DNA of 64,000 bases from Planctomycetota bacterium (GTDB taxonomy: Bacteria > Planctomycetota > SZUA-567 > H5-PLA8). Both the position numbers and the translations under genes were made by a program. The stretch covers positions 181,201-245,200 of the forward strand of contig JABTUM010000001.1 in the NCBI GenBank assembly GCA_015075375.1, written 5' to 3'. Each line of letters starts with the position of its first letter. The first letter of the stretch is position 1. Below the pieces are notes generated by a model. It searched no databases, had not been told where the DNA came from, and saw only the letters and a program-made list of their open reading frames with translations. This document shows positions 50,775-58,556 of the stretch, piece after piece.

Positions 50775-53700
50775 TCACTTCTTCGGCGGCACGAAACTGC
50801 GCGCGACGGCCTCGTAGCGCGCCTTACGCGCCAGCCAGAGGTCCTCGTCCATCAGGATCACGATCTCCGCGTAGCGCTTACCCAGATCCACGATGTATAC
50901 GACGCTGTGCTTGAGTTTGCCGTCCTCGCCCTTCATTTTAAATTCCAGGCGCGCGGCTTGGGCCGAGGCCAGGCTTCCCAGAACGGGTTCGCCCACCCAT
51001 TCCAGTCCTTCGTGATTGGCCTTGTACTTCTCGCGCGTGGCGTCCACCGCGGGCGGCGCTTCTTCGAACCAATTGATCCAGACCCGCGACCGCGCCGGCT
51101 CTTCACCGGTTTCCTGAGCCCGGAACGGCGCTTCCGGCGCTTCGTCGAGCTTCGTGTCCATCCCCTCCGGCGCGCGCATCTCGAACCCATGGGTTGGACT
51201 CTTGAGCGGCTCGCCGAGTTGCACGGTTTTCAGTTCTTCCTGACCAGGGAAACCCTTCGCTTCCGCCGCCACGGCCGAGGCCGGTTCCTTGATCTCCGAC
51301 TGCAAGACCAGGATTTCCTGCTTCTCGGTCAAGAGCATCAAGTCAGGGCGCTTGTCGCCGTTGAAGTCGGCGATGTCGCACGCCGCCTGCAGCCGCCCGA
51401 AGCCCGTGTAGCGCGGACCGGGCTGGAACCCGGAAGCGTCCTGAAAATAGATGCGCGCCGATTCCGGCATCACGACCAGCAGGTCTTCTCGGCCGTCGAG
51501 GTTGAAGTCGGCCGTTCGAATGGCCAGCGCCAGATCGCCCAGCATCACGCTTCGCCGCGTGGTGTCGGCCATGAACTGTCCCTGGCGTTCTTCCAGCACC
51601 CGCACTTCGCCTTCCTTATCGTTGATCAGCACCAAGAGCCGCGCCTGATCGGGTCCACCGTCCGCGGGGTTAAAGGTCATCCGTGCGACACCGGCCACCA
51701 GCGGTTCGCCGGACAATCCCGAAGGCACCGCTAATCCGGGGCCGCCGGACTTCGAGTAGGGCACGAACTGAAGCGGCTTTTCGGCCAGCGGCAGGACCGC
51801 CAGGAATCCGGCGCCGGCTTCGACCGACGGCCATGGCAGCACCCAGCCCAACGGTCCGCCGGCGGGCATCGCCACGCGCTTGACCTCGGTAAAGCGCCCG
51901 TCGCCCTGATACGAAGCGATGGCCAGCGCGCGGCCCAGACCCAGCAGCACGCCGATCTCCACCTGCTTGTCCCCGTCCAGATCCTGCACGCACAGCGCCA
52001 CCGGCCCGCGGCCCACGGCGATCCGCGGGCCTTCCACCGGCTGGCTCTGCGCATTTTGCAGGAAAAAGGAAACGTCGCCGCGGAAGAGATTGGCCGCGGC
52101 CAGATCCGTGCGCCCGTCCTGGTTCAGGTCCGTGGCCGCCAACGCGGTGATTTGGCCCTGAGTGTTGAAGGGCAGCGGCACCGAAAGCGAGTGGTCCTGC
52201 ATCTGGAAATAGAACTTCACGCGCCCGACGCCGAAATGCCCGGCCGCCAGCGCGAAGTCGTAGAGCTTGTCGCCGTTGAAGTCCCCGCCCGCCAGCGCCA
52301 CGCGCTGATCGGTTTCCACTTCCAGCGGTTTGGGATCGGCGGCCTGGAGGCTGAATTGCAGGCTCAGCGTCCATTGCCGCGAAACCTTGAACACCTCTTC
52401 GTTGTCGGCGCCGCGCAGCCCGCGGGCGGTGAGTTCGACCGTCAGCGTCACGCCTTCCTTCAGGGTTTCGTAGTTGTCGGGCCGCGGCGTCCAGGCCACC
52501 GCGCCGGTCGCCGCATCCACCGTCATTCCTTCCGGGGCTTGCGTCAGCGCGTACTCGACCTTCAATCCCGCCGGCGCCTTGTCCAGCCCTGCCAGGCGCG
52601 GTTGGAAGCTCCAGGCCGCGCACGGCAACAGCCGTCCGGCGGCTTCGCCCTCCAGCGCGACCTTCCCGGCGTCGAAGGCATCGGGCGGAGGAGGAGGAGG
52701 CGTGGGGTTTTGGTCCGGCGGCGGAGGCGGAGGCGCGACTTCCACGGTCTTGCGCAAGCCCAAGCGCTCGGGCAGCTTCGTGAACGTCCACGCACCGCCC
52801 AGCAGCGCCAGAACCAGCACCGCGCCGACGCCCGTCAGCAGCACGCCGCGCGGCCGGCGGCGCGGCTCGGCCACGGCTTCCGGGCTGGGCAGCGGCGGCG
52901 CATCCGGGCCGTGCCCATGCGGCAAGCCGCTGGCGTTCATTTCTTCCGCCGGCAGCGCGCCGATCAGCGCCAAGCAGCCTTTGCACGTATTCTTGCTGTC
53001 GTGCAGGCGGACTTCTTCTTCGGGGAAGTAGCGCAGGCACAGTTCGCACTGAATTTGTTCGCCGGATTCCTTCAGGAGCGCGGCGGTCTGCCCGGATAGC
53101 CATTCGCGCAGGCGTTCGGCGCGCGGTCCTTCGGGCGATACCTCGATGCAGCGCTTGTAGGCTTCCTTGGCTTTATCGCGCCCGCCGGCGCGCTCGTACG
53201 CCTGGCCCAGGAAATAGAGCGCCTCGGCGTAATCCGGTTCGGTGACCAGCGAGCCTTCCAACTGCTCGATCGCCTGCTCGTACTGCTTCTGGCGCAGCAG
53301 GATGCGGCCCAAAAGCGCACGGCTGCGGTAATGCCCCGGATCGTCGTTCAGCACGCTTACGCAGATGCGGTAGCTGCGGTCGAGGTCACCGTCCTGGAAC
53401 ATGCCCTGCGCTTCGAGGAAGCGCTTGTCGTTCTCGGTCTTGGGGACAAAAAGCGCGCCGCCGGATTCGCCGGGACCGCCTTGCGCTTCGGCGTCGGCAT
53501 CCCCCGCGCCTTCCTGAGGTTGAATCAGCGTCGCCGGCTGTTCCTGCGCTTCGTCCTGAGCCGGGGGGCTTTCCTGTACCGGCGCTTGCGCCCCGTTGCC
53601 CCGCACCTGCTCCACCCATTGCCGCATCCGTGCCGCGTCGAGCGCGTCGGGCATGCGCGCCAGGAACTGGTCGTACGCATCGGCCGCCTCGGACTCGCGC

Positions 53701-54767
53701 CCGGTCGCGCGCAGCGCGAAGCCCAGCACGTAGTACGCCGCCGGATCCTCCGGATCGATACTCAGCGCTTCCTGCAACCGCCCGATGCCTTCGTCGTACT
53801 GCTCCAGCCGCACGAGAACCTTGCCCAAACCGGTCAGCGCCTCGGCGTTGGCCGGATCGCTTTGCAGCACCTGGTTCAAACGTTCGGTCGCGCCGTCCAT
53901 GTCGCCGGCGGCGAAGCAATCCAGCGCCGCTTCGATCCATTCCTCGGCCTGCCCGCCTTGCGGCGCGGGCGGAGCGGCTTGCGGCGCCGGTTGTACGGCC
54001 GGTGCGGCCTGAACCGGCGCGGCGGCGGGCGCCTGGACGGCTTGGGCCGCAACCCGCGAGAGCGGCCGGACCGGCGTGGCGCGCTGCGACGGCGCTTGAG
54101 GTGCGGCGGCGGCCGGAGCCGCCGCGGGCGCGTCGGCGTACTCCCCGGTTGGCGTCAACGGAGCCAGCGTCTGCTGAGGCGCGGCCGACGCTTCCCAGGC
54201 GGCCATCTTCTTGATCTTGCGCGGTTCTTCCGCGGCGGGAGCCGGCGCGGGCGCCGGTTCGGGTTCGGGGGCCGGTTCGGGCGGAGCTTCCGGCGCCGCT
54301 TCCGCTTGGGCCGCCGCACGCTCTTCGGGGAACTGGAACGGCGGCAGTTCCTGAAGCCCTTGAGCTTCCATAACCTGCAGGATCCACTGCTTGATCCGTT
54401 CGCCCTCTTCCAACTCCGGCTCAAGCGCCAGGAACTGAGCGTACGCCGTAGCGGCTTCCAGATCGCGCCCGACGCGGCGCAGCGCAAAACCCAGGTTGCT
54501 GAACGATTCGCCGCTCTCGGGCTGCAGCCGGATCGAATAGTACAGGTACTCGAGCGCCTGTTCGTACTGCTCCAAGTCGATCAGGATCATGCCGACGTTG
54601 TTATAAGCGAGCGCGAAATCGGGATCGGCGGCAATGGCCTGCTGGTAGCAGTTCAGCGCCTCTTCCAACTGCTCGCGGTCGTAATGATCGAGCCCCTGCT
54701 GCAGCAACCGCTCGGCTTCCGCCCGGTTACCGACGGCTCCGGCTGGGGGCGAGGCCTCATCTGCCAT
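50775..54767 (-). CDS. 1330-residue TPR / zinc-ribbon / FG-GAP membrane scaffold
   Basis: In order: TPR block (about 13-140); Pro/Ala-rich linker (150-270); second TPR block (275-400); linker; third TPR block (445-560); zinc-ribbon-like QCELCLRYFPEEEV...CKGCL (about 575-600); one membrane span (about 640-665, VLLTGVGAVLVLALLGGAWTF); a Pro-rich stretch (PPPPPPDQNPTPPPPPP); a putative Ig-type (He_PIG-like) domain (about 715-800); FG-GAP/VCBS-type repeats (DFNGDKLYDFALA, DLNQDGRTDLAAA, DLDGDKQVEIGV, DFNLDGREDLLVV, DFNGDKRPDLMLL; about 810-1170); then a C-terminal domain. TPRs and zinc face the cytoplasm, propeller outside. Function unknown. Confidence 0.85.
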   Translation of the reverse strand: MADEASPPAGAVGNRAEAERLLQQGLDHYDREQLEEALNCYQQAIAADPDFALAYNNVGMILIDLEQYEQALEYLYYSIRLQPESGESFSNLGFALRRVGRDLEAATAYAQFLALEPELEEGERIKQWILQVMEAQGLQELPPFQFPEERAAAQAEAAPEAPPEPAPEPEPAPAPAPAAEEPRKIKKMAAWEASAAPQQTLAPLTPTGEYADAPAAAPAAAAPQAPSQRATPVRPLSRVAAQAVQAPAAAPVQAAPAVQPAPQAAPPAPQGGQAEEWIEAALDCFAAGDMDGATERLNQVLQSDPANAEALTGLGKVLVRLEQYDEGIGRLQEALSIDPEDPAAYYVLGFALRATGRESEAADAYDQFLARMPDALDAARMRQWVEQVRGNGAQAPVQESPPAQDEAQEQPATLIQPQEGAGDADAEAQGGPGESGGALFVPKTENDKRFLEAQGMFQDGDLDRSYRICVSVLNDDPGHYRSRALLGRILLRQKQYEQAIEQLEGSLVTEPDYAEALYFLGQAYERAGGRDKAKEAYKRCIEVSPEGPRAERLREWLSGQTAALLKESGEQIQCELCLRYFPEEEVRLHDSKNTCKGCLALIGALPAEEMNASGLPHGHGPDAPPLPSPEAVAEPRRRPRGVLLTGVGAVLVLALLGGAWTFTKLPERLGLRKTVEVAPPPPPPDQNPTPPPPPPDAFDAGKVALEGEAAGRLLPCAAWSFQPRLAGLDKAPAGLKVEYALTQAPEGMTVDAATGAVAWTPRPDNYETLKEGVTLTVELTARGLRGADNEEVFKVSRQWTLSLQFSLQAADPKPLEVETDQRVALAGGDFNGDKLYDFALAAGHFGVGRVKFYFQMQDHSLSVPLPFNTQGQITALAATDLNQDGRTDLAAANLFRGDVSFFLQNAQSQPVEGPRIAVGRGPVALCVQDLDGDKQVEIGVLLGLGRALAIASYQGDGRFTEVKRVAMPAGGPLGWVLPWPSVEAGAGFLAVLPLAEKPLQFVPYSKSGGPGLAVPSGLSGEPLVAGVARMTFNPADGGPDQARLLVLINDKEGEVRVLEERQGQFMADTTRRSVMLGDLALAIRTADFNLDGREDLLVVMPESARIYFQDASGFQPGPRYTGFGRLQAACDIADFNGDKRPDLMLLTEKQEILVLQSEIKEPASAVAAEAKGFPGQEELKTVQLGEPLKSPTHGFEMRAPEGMDTKLDEAPEAPFRAQETGEEPARSRVWINWFEEAPPAVDATREKYKANHEGLEWVGEPVLGSLASAQAARLEFKMKGEDGKLKHSVVYIVDLGKRYAEIVILMDEDLWLARKARYEAVARSFVPPKK

Positions 54768-54898
54768 GCGTCAATCAGCTCTCGAGGGGGTCCAAGAAGC
54801 ACCGGCGACCGAGCGGTTCGCCCGGAACGCCCGATCCTTCGATTTCTGTTAACCTCTTATAGCACCGTAGGATGAGAATGGCTCACCCCTTGGACATT

Positions 54899-54911
54899 GT
54901 GCATTTTGCAC
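54899..54911. promoter_or_regulatory. Palindrome GTGCA-TTT-TGCAC upstream of the scaffold gene
   Basis: A perfect 5-bp dyad with 3-base centre, about 130 bases upstream of the scaffold start on the minus strand. It lies in the 190-base spacer that also holds the end of the Trm112-like gene. Possible operator. Confidence 0.25.
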
Positions 54912-54938
54912 GCGGTTGGTCAAGCAAAAAGGAACAAA

Positions 54939-54952
54939 GCGCATATCTGCGC
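54939..54952 (-). terminator. Terminator of the 57358-54958 operon
   Basis: GCGCA (54939-54943) pairs with TGCGC (54948-54952), a short GC stem with 4-base loop; on the minus strand TTTGTTCCTTTTT follows. It lies just past the Trm112-like stop at 54958. Confidence 0.55.
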
Positions 54953-54957
54953 GAACT

Positions 54958-55176
54958 CTACGCCTGCCCCTCTATAACGGCTTCCTCTATCAGCAAGTTT
55001 GGGATTCCATCCTCAATCTTATACACACGCCGGCATTGCTTGCAGCGCAGCGCTTCGGGTTTCTGTTCGGTCCCCAAAAGCTCCATCTCGCCCTTGCGGA
55101 CGCCTTCCGGCGCGCGCTCCGGGAGGCTCACGCAATGGGGGCAAGCCAGAATGTCGAGCAGGTCCTTGTCGAGCAT
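54958..55176 (-). CDS. Trm112-like zinc-ribbon protein
   Basis: 72 residues from ATG 55176 (GGAGACAAG upstream). Start MLDKDLLDILACPHCVSLP is typical of Trm112p/YcaR (UPF0434), with Cys at 12/15 (CPHC) and CKQCRRVYKIEDGIPNLL later, giving a four-Cys zinc site. Trm112 proteins activate methyltransferases. It is 17 bases after the stop of the zinc protein gene upstream on the same strand and is followed by the operon terminator. Confidence 0.85.
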   Translation of the reverse strand: MLDKDLLDILACPHCVSLPERAPEGVRKGEMELLGTEQKPEALRCKQCRRVYKIEDGIPNLLIEEAVIEGQA

Positions 55177-55193
55177 CGCTTGTCTCCACACGG

Positions 55194-55838
55194 TCAGGTT
55201 CGCGACTGGGTCTTGAAACTCTCGTGGCGCGCCAGGCATTCGGCGCAAATGATGCCGCCCTGGACGCCCATCTGCCCCTTCGCGCCGCTCATTTTTTTCA
55301 TGCACAGATCGCACTGCACGTCGCCGGCGATGGGCTCGTTCTTCCCGATCCGCGCCATGGCATCGTAGCAGGTGTAGCAGAGCAAGGCCATGCCCGCGCC
55401 TTTAATCGCGGCCTTGTCCTTGCCGCAGAAGTAACAGGTCTGCTTGGCCCAAAGCGACCGGCGGCGCTTGAATTCGGCTTCGGGGAAGACCTCGCGCTCG
55501 TACGCCATCTGCGCGAGCAACCGGACGCACTCTTTGCAAATCAGCCCGGTTTTCGTACGCACCACCGGAGGCCGGCGTTCGCCTTCGCGGCTGCAACTGG
55601 AACAGCGCCCCGGGATCGCCGTCGTGAAACCGCCCCCGCCGCCCGCGCCGAAGGTGCCCGAGAGGCGGATGCAGCAGGCCGAGCAGATGAACTGGTCGCC
55701 GGGCAGCGCGATGAGTTGCTTGACGCGAATCTCGCTTTGCCCGCACGAACAGCAGAGCCGGTCGGCCGATTTTTCGGCCGGCACGGACGCTTGTCCGCCG
55801 CGCTTGGGCATGAATCGTTTGAGCCAGTCGAAGGCCAA
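55194..55838 (-). CDS. Protein of four ClpX-type zinc-binding modules
   Basis: 214 residues with sixteen cysteines in eight CxxC pairs (29/32, 52/55, 79/82, 101/104, 135/138, 154/157, 176/179, 198/201), which make four modules of CxxC-N15-19-CxxC. Module 1 (LCCSCGQSEIRVKQLIALPG then ICSACC) closely matches the N-terminal zinc domain of ClpX (CSFCGKSQ...VKKLIAGP...ICDEC). The other modules are more diverged. There is no AAA or other domain. ClpX zinc domains dimerise and bind SspB/substrates, so this may be an adaptor or decoy. It lies between a HAD gene and a Trm112-like gene. Confidence 0.78.
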   Translation of the reverse strand: MAFDWLKRFMPKRGGQASVPAEKSADRLCCSCGQSEIRVKQLIALPGDQFICSACCIRLSGTFGAGGGGGFTTAIPGRCSSCSREGERRPPVVRTKTGLICKECVRLLAQMAYEREVFPEAEFKRRRSLWAKQTCYFCGKDKAAIKGAGMALLCYTCYDAMARIGKNEPIAGDVQCDLCMKKMSGAKGQMGVQGGIICAECLARHESFKTQSRT

Positions 55839-55932
55839 GTCCGCAGCACCCCGTTAAGCGTCCGTCCACCCGCACCGATCATAACCCATCCGCGGCGCGC
55901 ACCAACGACAAGCGCGCAACCGCCGGGCGGCC

Positions 55933-56646
55933 TCAGTGCCAGTCGTCCAGCTCCGCCACGCTCGACACGACCCGGTCGGGCCGCACCGCCGCGCCGGCGG
56001 GCGGACCTTTTCCATGCCGGTCGATCCAGACGCCCCGCGCCCCCAACGCCTGCGCGCCGCCGATATCGAACTCCAGGTTGTCGCCTACCATCCAGGTCTG
56101 CCGCGCTTCGACGCCCAGGACCTCCAGCGCGTGCGCAAAGACCTCGCGGTCGGGCTTCCCGCGCCCGAACTCCCCTTCGATCACGATCACGCGGAAGTGG
56201 CGTTCGAGGTCGAAGCGGCGCAGCTTCTCGCGCTGCTGCGCCGCGTCGCCGTTGGTGATCATCCCCAGCGGCACCCCGCGCGCGGCGAGCGCTTCCAGGA
56301 GATTGAACGCGCCGGGAAGCGGCCGGACGACTTCCCAGCGCGCCTCGGTGAAGCGCCGCGCCATCTCCGCGCCCAGCGCTTCGGCGCGTGCGGCCGGCAC
56401 CCGCTGACGGCACAGCGCTTCGACGTAGATTTTGCGCCAGGCGCCGGGCATGTCGGTCCGTTCGCGGCGGTGCCGGATGGGATCGCCCCAGAACCATTGC
56501 CGCACGGCATCCAGTTCGGCCACCAGCGCCGGTACGTCCAGGCTCAGAGGGGCGGCGACTTCAGCCAGGGACCGCGCGTAAACGGCATCCGCGCCTTCGG
56601 AATAATTCAGCAGCGTGTCGTCGAGATCGAAGAGAACGGCGTCCAC
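55933..56646 (-). CDS. HAD-superfamily hydrolase (YjjG-like)
   Basis: 237 residues. HAD motifs: FDLDDTLLNYSEG (I), ITNGD (II), Lys in GRGKPDREVFAHAL (III), and VGDNLEFDIGGAQALGARGVWIDR (IV). Long helical cap insert after motif I (about 15-100). YjjG/YfnB-type relatives are nucleoside 5-prime monophosphatases or phosphoglycolate-like phosphatases. Its start is 34 bases after the stop of the 225-residue unknown, in the same operon. Confidence 0.9.
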   Translation of the reverse strand: MDAVLFDLDDTLLNYSEGADAVYARSLAEVAAPLSLDVPALVAELDAVRQWFWGDPIRHRRERTDMPGAWRKIYVEALCRQRVPAARAEALGAEMARRFTEARWEVVRPLPGAFNLLEALAARGVPLGMITNGDAAQQREKLRRFDLERHFRVIVIEGEFGRGKPDREVFAHALEVLGVEARQTWMVGDNLEFDIGGAQALGARGVWIDRHGKGPPAGAAVRPDRVVSSVAELDDWH

Positions 56647-56680
56647 GGAGGCCCCCTGCGCGACGGGCGGCTAAACGGCG

Positions 56681-57358
56681 TTAAGCTTTGACCTTCTTGC
56701 GCGGGCGGGCGGACTTGTCGGGGTAGCGGGCCAGCGTGTACAGGTGCGAGTACAACTCGTACATCGTTTCCGCATCGAGCCCTTTTTGAAGTTCCCGCGC
56801 CATCTGCAATACGGTGGTCTTTTTCTTGACCAGCCCGTGCTCCAGCGCGACCTCGTGAATCGCATCGGCCGCCGGGAAGGAAAGGTATCCGAACCCCGTC
56901 AGCAGCAGCGCCGCCAGTTCCTCGCGGTCAAAGACCTCGAGGTTAGACAGGAACTGCTTGCGGTCGTTGGGCTTCAGGTTGGCCAGATAATCGAGGTTCA
57001 TGTTCCGCTGGCGCAGGAAGAAAACCTCGAGGAAGCGCTGCAGGAGCTGGATGCGCGCCACCGCACGGTGGTCGCGGCCCAACAAGCGGCCGGCGACTTC
57101 CGCATCCGCCACGCGGACTTCGTTCCAGTCGACGTAAAAGTTCATCAATTTGCGGGCGGCGTCGTACCCTTCCAAGGGGGGGCCGTGTAGACCCAGCACC
57201 GCACCGGCTACAATTTCGGAATTTTTGGTCGCAACCTGCAGCGCCGCTTCGGGATCGGCCGAGGCCGGCGGGGGCATGAACTCCACCCGCTGAACCTTAC
57301 CCAAGCGCCGACTGTACAAGCGTAAGAACGACTGGACTTTAGCACGCGTGCTGGACAT
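56681..57358 (-). CDS. Hypothetical protein with helical domain
   Basis: 225 residues from ATG 57358 (MSSTRAKVQSFLRLYSRRLG); an upstream ATG adds 14 residues. I do not recognise it. Mostly helical: HRAVARIQLLQRFLEVFFLRQRNMNLDYLANL, REELAALLLTGFGYLSFPAADAIHEVALEH, and a basic Lys/Arg-rich C-terminus (KSARPRKKVKA). Possibly nucleic-acid or membrane binding. First gene of the minus-strand operon ending with the Trm112-like gene. Confidence 0.68.
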   Translation of the reverse strand: MSSTRAKVQSFLRLYSRRLGKVQRVEFMPPPASADPEAALQVATKNSEIVAGAVLGLHGPPLEGYDAARKLMNFYVDWNEVRVADAEVAGRLLGRDHRAVARIQLLQRFLEVFFLRQRNMNLDYLANLKPNDRKQFLSNLEVFDREELAALLLTGFGYLSFPAADAIHEVALEHGLVKKKTTVLQMARELQKGLDAETMYELYSHLYTLARYPDKSARPRKKVKA

Positions 57359-57677
57359 GAAGTGGGCTGCCCGGACCTGGAGTCTCGTTCTTGCCTTCAA
57401 ACGCCTGCATCACACCCGGACCGCGCACCGTATGGGAACGCCCCGGAAACACCCAAATCCTTGCACACTAATATGTTACGCTTCAGATATGCAAACTAAG
57501 GCTAAGCAGTATAGATGCCCCGGTTTGACCTGTCAAGCGCACCAAGCCGCAGCAGGCCTTAATGAACGCACGAATTTCGAGCCTCTGGAGGACTATTCCT
57601 AATTAGGCTCATCGCTCTAAGAGTAGGAGGTTTGCATACGCCACTAGTGTTGAACGATCGATGGGAGTCCGAATCCA
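57359..57677. other. 319-base divergent spacer without a gene
   Basis: No credible protein frame is seen between the 225-residue gene (-) and the HEAT gene at 57678 (+). Its middle is less GC-rich. It holds a hairpin at 57579-57610, and AGGAGG at 57625-57630 with no usable start at the right distance. Promoters for both genes must be here but no clear -35/-10 pair is visible. Confidence 0.6.
57579..57610 (+). other. Stem-loop in the leader of the 57678 gene
   Basis: GAGCCT (57579-57584) pairs with AGGCTC (57605-57610); inside it AGGA (57589-57592) pairs with TCCT (57597-57600) over a CTAT loop, with a 4x4 internal loop between. Candidate leader RNA element. Confidence 0.35.
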
Positions 57678-58430
57678 ATGCGTGCTTGGGCTGCGACCTT
57701 GCTGAGTTTGGCCTTGTGGTGCCAGGCTTGTCCCGCCGGCGCGGAAGAGACGTTGACCATTCAGGCCGCGCCGCAGGAGTCGCCGGCCGATCGGACCGCA
57801 CATACCCCGCCCAACCTCGAAGCGAACCTCAAAGCCGCCGCGGAGGCCAAGACCCCCGCCGAGCGAACGGCCGCCCTTCAGAACCTGGAGTCGATTTCCA
57901 CCAAACCGGTGCCCGTCGCCATCAGCGAAGCTTTGTTCAAGCGCATCCTGTTCGATACCGACGAAGGCGTGCGCAAAACCGCGGCGCGCGCCATGGACAC
58001 GCTCGACGACACCCGGGCGATGCAGTTCCTCTATAAGGCCGTGATCCACCCGGCGGTGAAGGCCGAGCACCGGCTTCGCGCGGCCGAAGGCATCCGCTGG
58101 CTCGACCGCCCCGAGGTGATCGAAGCGCTGGTGCAAATCGTCAGCTACGAGCTGCGCGTGGGCACGGCCACCGAAGTTCAACCGCCTCAGACCTTGTTCA
58201 TTTCCAACGGGCTCGACGTGAACAACCCGCTGGGCAACATCAACCTGCCCATCGAGCTGCCCAACCTGGAATTGCGCAGCATCCAAACCTCTGTGGCGGT
58301 GCTTGCCTTCGCGGGCTTACGCACCATCAGCCAGCGCGACCTGGGCGCGGAACCGGCGGCTTGGCAGCGCTGGTTCGACGATTTTAAGCACATACGCAAT
58401 GTGCGCCGAGCCGAAGCCGCCAAGCGCTAG
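57678..58430 (+). CDS. Exported HEAT-repeat protein
   Basis: 250 residues. Signal peptide MRAWAATLLSLALWCQACPAGAEE. After an Ala/Glu-rich stretch the HEAT units are visible: LFKRILFDTDEGVRKTAARAMDTLDD, LRAAEGIRWLDRPEVIEALVQIVSYELR, and a Trp-rich C-terminus (EPAAWQRWFDDFKHIRN) as in other HEAT proteins of the window. GGGAG lies about 9 bases before the ATG. It precedes the pseudokinase gene by 126 bases on the same strand. Confidence 0.78.
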   Translation: MRAWAATLLSLALWCQACPAGAEETLTIQAAPQESPADRTAHTPPNLEANLKAAAEAKTPAERTAALQNLESISTKPVPVAISEALFKRILFDTDEGVRKTAARAMDTLDDTRAMQFLYKAVIHPAVKAEHRLRAAEGIRWLDRPEVIEALVQIVSYELRVGTATEVQPPQTLFISNGLDVNNPLGNINLPIELPNLELRSIQTSVAVLAFAGLRTISQRDLGAEPAAWQRWFDDFKHIRNVRRAEAAKR

Positions 58431-58556
58431 ATTTTCGGGCTTCCGCGCGAGCCGTTTCGCCCAACTTACGGATGTAATCCCCCCGCCTCGTGCTACACTC
58501 GCTTGGGATAGATTCGGTTTTCATCAGTCACTCGCCGCGGGGGATGGCCCCACGTC

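Noticed and set aside
57348..57602. An 84-residue frame in the divergent spacer
   Set aside because: No ribosome site, no conserved features, and it starts inside the neighbouring gene.
57625..57650. AGGAGG with a TTG start directly after it
   Set aside because: Only one base separates the site from TTG, too close for initiation, and the frame overlaps the HEAT gene out of register.
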